Part shown: positions 1-4,862 of the stretch, piece by piece | Position numbering within the stretch: the stretch's first letter is position 1 | Layout of the letters: every line of letters begins with the position of its first letter | Origin: Clostridiales bacterium | Lineage (GTDB): Bacteria; Bacillota; Clostridia; Christensenellales; Borkfalkiaceae | Assembly (NCBI GenBank): GCA_021635425.1 | Contig: JAJWOJ010000014.1 | Coordinates: forward strand, 8,150 to 15,970 | Length of the DNA stretch: 7,821 nucleotides | Reading direction: 5' to 3' | The notes under the pieces: model-generated | The model's database searches: none | What the model was told of the DNA's origin: nothing | Seen by the model: only the letters and a program-made list of their open reading frames with translations | Program-made: the position numbers and the translations under genes

Positions 1-74
1 TCATTATCATCTTCGTAATCGCTATGGGCGCACCGCTTCTCATCAACGGTCTTTCCGCTTGGGTGGGCGCATAA
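1..74 (+). CDS. 3' end of a VirB2/pilin-like small membrane protein (partial)
   Basis: Only the last 23 codons and the TAA stop (72-74) are in the window; the frame begins at base 3. The visible peptide is one hydrophobic helix ending in AMGAPLLINGLSAWV. It matches the end of the next gene's product (AMGTPLVINGLSHWV, 12 of 15 identical), so the two genes are paralogues at least in this last transmembrane segment. In VirB2-type conjugative pilins two helices flank a short basic cytoplasmic loop, and this would be the second helix. Its place directly ahead of a VirB6-like and a VirB4 gene fits the pilin slot of Gram-positive ICEs (Mbov_0395-like). The length and any ectodomain cannot be judged here. 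The pilin assignment is inference from paralogy and gene order. Confidence 0.6.
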   Translation, partial: IIIFVIAMGAPLLINGLSAWVGA

Positions 75-100
75 TCGGCACGTAGCCGTAACAAAAACGG

Positions 101-131
101 GGGCGGCAGATTTTTTGCCGCCCTGATTTTT
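101..131 (+). terminator. Hairpin terminator or attenuator between the two pilin-like genes
   Basis: GGGCGGCA (101-108) and TGCCGCCC (116-123) form a perfect 8-bp, GC-rich stem with a 7-nt loop. Three bases later comes a run of five T (127-131). The 5' flank is A-rich. The shape is that of a Rho-independent terminator, but the T-run is short and slightly displaced, so partial read-through is plausible. It lies in the only real intergenic gap of the window, 27 nt after the first stop and 22 nt before the next ATG. No convincing promoter follows it, which favours an attenuator that lowers transcription of the downstream genes relative to the upstream pilin-like gene. Confidence 0.7.
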
Positions 132-152
132 ATAAAAAAGCGAGGGTAAAGA

Positions 153-998
153 ATGAATTTAGAAAACAACAAAAATAAAACAACGCCCCTCGTTCTTGTA
201 ATACTGCTCGTATTATTTGCTTTCATATTCGGTGGAGGGACTGTTGTTGCAAATGCGGAAGCAGTCGCGGAAACTACATCGGTACAGGAAGTTATCGACA
301 ACAGCATATTTGTAACGTTCAGAAAAGGGGATAACGAAAGCCGAGGGAAATACATGGTGGCTTGCTATTTTGTGCCTATGGAATACTACGATTCGAGTTA
401 TACATACGGAGCCGTGATTTTTCCCAAAGACTACGGTATCAAGCACGGATTAGTAAGCGATTATCTGCGCGTTGCAGAAGAAAACGGCGTCGTGGTAATC
501 AATATAGTAGCGATAAAAGGCATTACCGAACCTAACGGATACGGTTTTAATTTCGGAATTACGAATATTTACGAGTCGAACTTATCACGCACGTTTACCT
601 TTATATTTTATGCAAAGGACGCAGACGGAAATATAGCGTATGCAGTTCCGCAGTTTGCGGATTACAGCAGTTTACAAGCAGGAGAGATGACAACGGAAGA
701 ATTGATTCAAAAAGCAGAACAAGCCAATGACGTGCAAAGCAGTTTTCGTTCAATCGTTCTGAAACTCCAAGAACTTATAGATTCGGTTTGGATATACGTC
801 GTAATAGCGTTTTCTTCCGTTGTCGCAGTATGGGGCGCATATATAGGAATCAGAGTAACCGTTGCAAAGAAGAACGAAGAAAAGATCAATGCAAGAGGTA
901 TGGTAAAGCAACTTGCGGTAGGCATAATCGTTATGTTTGTTTTGGCAATGGGAACTCCGCTTGTGATAAACGGACTCTCGCATTGGGTAACTTGGTAG
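153..998 (+). CDS. Secreted-ectodomain protein with C-terminal VirB2-like membrane hairpin
   Basis: 281 aa. The N-terminus has a Lys/Asn-rich head, a hydrophobic segment (about residues 12-30) and an A-N-A site near 33-35, consistent with a Sec signal peptide. Residues 36-200 form a beta-rich ectodomain containing YGAVIFP (85-91) and a later block NIYESNLSRTFTFIFYAKD (138-156). From memory these recall an unnamed beta-sandwich module in clostridial surface proteins. Two helices follow (about 213-234 and 254-276) around a charged loop with KKNEEK and KQ, the layout of a VirB2 pilin; the second helix is paralogous to the end of the preceding gene. The start is supported by GAGGG at 142-146, 6 nt before the ATG. 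It lies 10 nt upstream of the VirB6-like gene, so co-expression is expected. Likely role: outward-facing, pilin-related component of the conjugation apparatus. The transfer-complex link rests on context; ectodomain function is unknown. Confidence 0.75.
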   Translation: MNLENNKNKTTPLVLVILLVLFAFIFGGGTVVANAEAVAETTSVQEVIDNSIFVTFRKGDNESRGKYMVACYFVPMEYYDSSYTYGAVIFPKDYGIKHGLVSDYLRVAEENGVVVINIVAIKGITEPNGYGFNFGITNIYESNLSRTFTFIFYAKDADGNIAYAVPQFADYSSLQAGEMTTEELIQKAEQANDVQSSFRSIVLKLQELIDSVWIYVVIAFSSVVAVWGAYIGIRVTVAKKNEEKINARGMVKQLAVGIIVMFVLAMGTPLVINGLSHWVTW

Positions 999-1008
999 GA
1001 GGAGCAAA

Positions 1009-2211
1009 ATGCTTATATTTTTTCAAGAATTATGCTTACTTCTTTTTCTGTGGCTGTTAAAACTCGTTGACGGACTGATGGAGATTTTCTCTGCGATTGC
1101 AGGCGTTACGGACGTAACCTATCACGGCGAGAGAGTAAATATCATCGAATTTCTCGCGGGCGACAATACGGTAAATACGATTTTTTGGTGCATATTCATT
1201 TTGGCGATAGGATTGACTTGCATCTTCACGATTGCCGCGCTTATCAAGAATATGATAACGAGCCAAAGAAACGTATCGACAATCGTCGGGAAATTCTTTC
1301 TCGCTCTGCTCGGCACAATGGCAATGCTCGCCGTTGTGTTCCTGATTATTCTGATTTCCAATTCGCTTTTGGTTCTCGTGTCCGAGATATTCCAAATCGG
1401 CAATACGACGAAATTATCGAGCGCGCTGTTCAACGCTTGCGCGGGAGAGTGGATCAACGGCTATTCGGTGTCGGAGTTTGATATATCACGGCTCGGAGTG
1501 AGAGAGATTTTCGGGGACTACACGACAGGTTTCGTATTCCCTGACGAATGGCGTTACAACGGTATGGTAAATCCCGACGCGTTCTTGTATCTGCCGTCGT
1601 TGATAGCGGGTATCGCGCTTGCGATTTCTCTTATCGTGGCGATATTGAACCTTGCAAAGCGCGTGTACGAAATTATCTTTATGTACTTTGTAATGCCGCT
1701 TTCGATGTCAACGCTTTCGCTTGACGACGGTGCGAGGTTCAAGGTTTGGAGAGAAACGTTCATTACGAAAATCGTCCTTGCCTACGGCACGGTGTTCTCG
1801 GTCAATATCTTCGTTTTGCTTTTGCCGATGATAACCAAAATGCACATCGACGGAGTGAGCGGATTCGGAAACGCAATGTTCTTAATCTTTATGATCGTGG
1901 GCGGCGCAATGGTAATCCCGGCAGGGCAAGCGTTGTTTGCAAAACTGTTCGGACAAGCGGACGATATGCACGCGGGCGGAAATTTCCTGCGCTCGGCGTT
2001 CTACGGCTCGCGCATGGTCGGCGCGGCAACGTTCGGGTTGGCGCATAAGATTATTCACGGCGGCGTCGGTATCGGGAAAACGATAGCAGGTCACAAAAAA
2101 GGAAAAAGCGGGGGCGACAGTTCGGATAAATATTCCGAAGAAAAGTCATCGACCGGAACAAGCGAAGAAACAACGGAAAGTTCGGATAGCGGAGGTGAAA
2201 GCACAGAATGA
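1009..2211 (+). CDS. VirB6/TrbL-like polytopic conjugation channel protein (Mbov_0396-like)
   Basis: 400 aa with about six to seven hydrophobic segments (roughly 4-20, 57-80, 98-126, 194-216, 221-236, 253-275, 287-310). A soluble, probably extracytoplasmic stretch lies at about 127-190. After the helix near 221-236 comes a conserved-looking block, SLDDGARFKVWRETF at 237-251, which I associate with the VirB6-like membrane proteins of Firmicutes and mycoplasma ICEs. Such proteins form the inner-membrane part of the type IV secretion channel. The C-terminus is hydrophilic: a Gly/His/Lys stretch (about 345-367), then a Ser/Thr/Glu/Gly-rich tail to residue 400. An AGGAGGAG Shine-Dalgarno (997-1004) overlaps the previous stop codon and fixes the ATG. 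The stop overlaps the VirB4 start by 4 nt (ATGA), so translational coupling is likely. The family call is from motif memory and context, not a search. Confidence 0.8.
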   Translation: MLIFFQELCLLLFLWLLKLVDGLMEIFSAIAGVTDVTYHGERVNIIEFLAGDNTVNTIFWCIFILAIGLTCIFTIAALIKNMITSQRNVSTIVGKFFLALLGTMAMLAVVFLIILISNSLLVLVSEIFQIGNTTKLSSALFNACAGEWINGYSVSEFDISRLGVREIFGDYTTGFVFPDEWRYNGMVNPDAFLYLPSLIAGIALAISLIVAILNLAKRVYEIIFMYFVMPLSMSTLSLDDGARFKVWRETFITKIVLAYGTVFSVNIFVLLLPMITKMHIDGVSGFGNAMFLIFMIVGGAMVIPAGQALFAKLFGQADDMHAGGNFLRSAFYGSRMVGAATFGLAHKIIHGGVGIGKTIAGHKKGKSGGDSSDKYSEEKSSTGTSEETTESSDSGGESTE

Positions 2212-4859
2212 GAATTATTCCGAAGAAAATCAAAGTAAAAAACACGGTATGGAAATGCTATTCGATGGCGGACGTAATCGTTGCGCTCGTCGTGCTTGCA
2301 ATCATCTTTGTGGCAATCACGTCGGGAAGTTATGCGTTTGCGGTCATTATGGGGCTGATAGCCGTCGTAATGTTTATGCCTACGCAGGACGGCATCTTCT
2401 ATTCGTGTATTTTAGAGAACATAAAATTCCTGTTTGCAAAAAAGGTCTATACCGAAAATGCAAGCAAGGCAAAAGAACGGGTTGACGCGATTATCGACCT
2501 GAAAGACATAAAAGAAAACGGACTGATCGAATACGGGGGCGGTTATTTCGGCAGAGTCGTTAAAGTGGGACAAAAGAACTTCGGTATTGAGGACGTCGAA
2601 CAGCAGAATATCGACATAGGGTATCTTGCAAACGCCCTGAAAATGCTTGACGGAACGCAAATAGCCGACGTCGTAAAGATTGACCGTCCCGTAAATCTTG
2701 ACTGTTTCGCGCAGGACTTGTTCGCGCGGCTCGGAAGCATTAAGGAGAGCGTGGACGAGAACGGAGTGAAAGAGATAAAGGAGAATATTTTACAAGAGCG
2801 AATCGACCGTATCGACAAGATGAATAACATCCGCAAGCAGTATCTTTCGGATTACTACATAGTTGTGTACGGCAAGAACGAACTTGACCTTGAAAACACG
2901 ACGATAAACGTGGCAAGCGAGATAAACAAATGCGGTTTGAATACCAAACTTCTCGGAAAACGGGAAACGGCGGTGTTCCTGAAATACAGCTTCTCCCGCA
3001 ACTTTGATGAAAGGGAGATAAAGGAAGTCGCGGACGGCGACCTTCTCGCTTGGGTGAAACCGAAAAAAGTGGAGTTTAAGGCGAACTCGTACACGGTGGA
3101 CGGAACGCAAGCGGCGGTTTTCGCCATAGCGGATTATCCGTTGCGCGTAAAAAACGCTTGGGGCGCAGACCTTTATAATATTCCGAACACGAAAGTCGTT
3201 CTGCACGTTAAGCCCGTGGACAAGTTTAAGGCAATCAAACGTATCGACAAGTGTATCGGGGAAATGGAAACCAAACAGATTATGTCCGAAAAGGCAAGCG
3301 AAGCGAACAGCGCGGAAACCCACAGAGAAACGATGAACGCGCTTCTCGACAGTCTGCAAACGGAAAACGAATCGCTCCTTGACGTTACGCTGACCATTAC
3401 GGCGTACAACTATCTTGATGACGAGAATTACAAGAAATCGGTGCGCAGAAACATTATGACGGGCAATTTCAAGCCGTCTAATCTTTACGGTTTACAGATA
3501 GAAGGGTTCAAGTCGTCGGCAATCTCTCCCGTTTCCACCTTAAAAACATACGAGCGCGGCATCAACAGCTCCAGCTTGGCGGCAGTTTTTCCGTTTGTGA
3601 GAACGTTCGTTATGGACGAGGGCGGCATTATGCTCGGAGAGAACAAAACGAACGGCTATCCGTTCATCTTCAACATGTGGAAACGCGGCAACCTGTATCA
3701 GAACTCAAATGGTATGATTATCGGTAAGTCCGGTTCGGGCAAATCGTTCTTCTTAAAGTCGCTCATCGCAAACGAGTGGGCGAACGATACGAGGGTAATC
3801 ATTCTCGATCCCGAAGCCGAGTACCTGACCTTGACAAAAAATCTGTCGGGCAATCTGATAGACGTCGGCAACGCGAAAGAAGGCAGAATCAATCCTTTCC
3901 ATATCTATAAGATACTGACGGAGGACGGAACGCCCGCCGAGCCTGCGGTTACGTTCAATACGCACCTGAAAATGCTTGAAAGTTTCTTCAAAATCGTGCT
4001 CGTGGGCGCGAGCGCGGACGTTATCGAACTCATCAATAATCTCGTCGTGGAAGCGTATGAGAGAAAAGGTATCACCGAAACGACCGATTGCACGAACTTC
4101 AAAGCCGAGGACTTTCCTTTGTTTTCCGACTTGCTTGCGGTATTGCAGGAGAAGAACAAGGAGGAAACGGACAATCTGACCTTGCGCGATATGCGCACGG
4201 CGGAACTGTACTTGCAGAAATTCGTAAACGGCAGATATTCGGACATTTGGAACGCGCCGTCCACGCTCGAAGTCAACGCAAACCTTATCGACTTCAATTT
4301 TCAAAGTCTGTTTGCGAACAAGAATAACGTGGTGGCAAACGCGCAGATGTTGCTTGTTTTCCGTTTCATCGAACAGGAAGTCATCAATGCGAGAGAAGCG
4401 AACAAGAGCGGAAGGAACTTGCGGACGCTCATTATCGCCGACGAAGCGCATTTGTTCATCGACGCGAAATTTCCGATTGCTTTGGACTTTTTCTTCTCGA
4501 TGAGTAAGCGTATCAGAAAATATAACGGAGGCTTCATTCCCGCCACGCAAAACATTGCGGACTGGAACGCAAACGAGGAACTCAGGAGCAAGACGAGCGC
4601 CATTCTCAAAAACTCACAGTACACGTTTATTTTCAAATTAAGCGCGCCCGACATGAAAGACGTTTTGGACGTTTACAAGGCGGGCGACAGCTTCAACGGC
4701 GACGAGCAGAGAATGATTATATCGGCAGTTACGGGACAGGTGTTCTTTGTCGGTTCTACGGAACTTCGTACCTGCGTGAAAATCACGACGGGAGAATATA
4801 TCAAGAGCCTGTTTGAGGATAAAACGGGCGAAAATTATCAAAAAGGGGAGGTTAAATAA
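2208..4859 (+). CDS. virB4: VirB4 conjugation ATPase with N-terminal PrgI/VirB3-like membrane hairpin
   Basis: 883 aa. VirB4 proteins are AAA+-like ATPases that energise assembly and substrate transfer at the cytoplasmic base of type IV secretion systems. Walker A is GKSGSGKS (506-513), followed by DPEAEY (534-539). Walker B is LIIADEAH (741-748, with D745 and E746). RKYNGG (770-775) leads into the TQN motif (780-782), an order typical of VirB4. Residues 100-430 fit the CagE/TrbE/VirB4 N-terminal region. The first 90 residues hold a basic leader and two close hydrophobic helices (about 23-39 and 41-57), resembling PrgI/VirB3 small membrane proteins fused in front of the ATPase. The start has GGAGGTGA at 2191-2198, 9 nt upstream, and overlaps the preceding stop. 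All ATPase motifs are intact. It is the best-supported call in the window. Confidence 0.93.
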   Translation: MRIIPKKIKVKNTVWKCYSMADVIVALVVLAIIFVAITSGSYAFAVIMGLIAVVMFMPTQDGIFYSCILENIKFLFAKKVYTENASKAKERVDAIIDLKDIKENGLIEYGGGYFGRVVKVGQKNFGIEDVEQQNIDIGYLANALKMLDGTQIADVVKIDRPVNLDCFAQDLFARLGSIKESVDENGVKEIKENILQERIDRIDKMNNIRKQYLSDYYIVVYGKNELDLENTTINVASEINKCGLNTKLLGKRETAVFLKYSFSRNFDEREIKEVADGDLLAWVKPKKVEFKANSYTVDGTQAAVFAIADYPLRVKNAWGADLYNIPNTKVVLHVKPVDKFKAIKRIDKCIGEMETKQIMSEKASEANSAETHRETMNALLDSLQTENESLLDVTLTITAYNYLDDENYKKSVRRNIMTGNFKPSNLYGLQIEGFKSSAISPVSTLKTYERGINSSSLAAVFPFVRTFVMDEGGIMLGENKTNGYPFIFNMWKRGNLYQNSNGMIIGKSGSGKSFFLKSLIANEWANDTRVIILDPEAEYLTLTKNLSGNLIDVGNAKEGRINPFHIYKILTEDGTPAEPAVTFNTHLKMLESFFKIVLVGASADVIELINNLVVEAYERKGITETTDCTNFKAEDFPLFSDLLAVLQEKNKEETDNLTLRDMRTAELYLQKFVNGRYSDIWNAPSTLEVNANLIDFNFQSLFANKNNVVANAQMLLVFRFIEQEVINAREANKSGRNLRTLIIADEAHLFIDAKFPIALDFFFSMSKRIRKYNGGFIPATQNIADWNANEELRSKTSAILKNSQYTFIFKLSAPDMKDVLDVYKAGDSFNGDEQRMIISAVTGQVFFVGSTELRTCVKITTGEYIKSLFEDKTGENYQKGEVK

Positions 4860-4862
4860 GTG
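4843..4862 (+). promoter_or_regulatory. Ribosome binding site and GTG start coupled to the virB4 stop
   Basis: AAGGGGAGG (4843-4851) lies inside the last codons of virB4 and is followed by an 8-nt spacer to GTG at 4860-4862. The virB4 stop TAA (4857-4859) directly abuts this GTG with no gap. The strong Shine-Dalgarno and the signal peptide encoded straight after the GTG decide the start. The first in-frame ATG (4941) lies within the signal-peptide core. Direct abutment suggests re-initiation by ribosomes finishing virB4. Confidence 0.85.

Noticed and set aside
126..140. TATAAA-like -10 promoter element just after the hairpin
   Set aside because: No -35-like sequence sits at suitable spacing; the A/T-rich run is better explained as the terminator tail and leader.
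2790..3359. Long antisense reading frame of 189 codons opposite virB4
   Set aside because: It lies wholly inside the well-supported virB4 gene, has no clear ribosome binding site, and its translation is rich in Arg, His, Phe and Val with no recognisable domain; this is codon-bias shadowing.
3753..4550. Antisense reading frame of 265 codons opposite the VirB4 ATPase core
   Set aside because: It mirrors the conserved Walker A to Walker B region; the translation is an Arg/Phe/Val-rich shadow with no motif, so it is not a gene.
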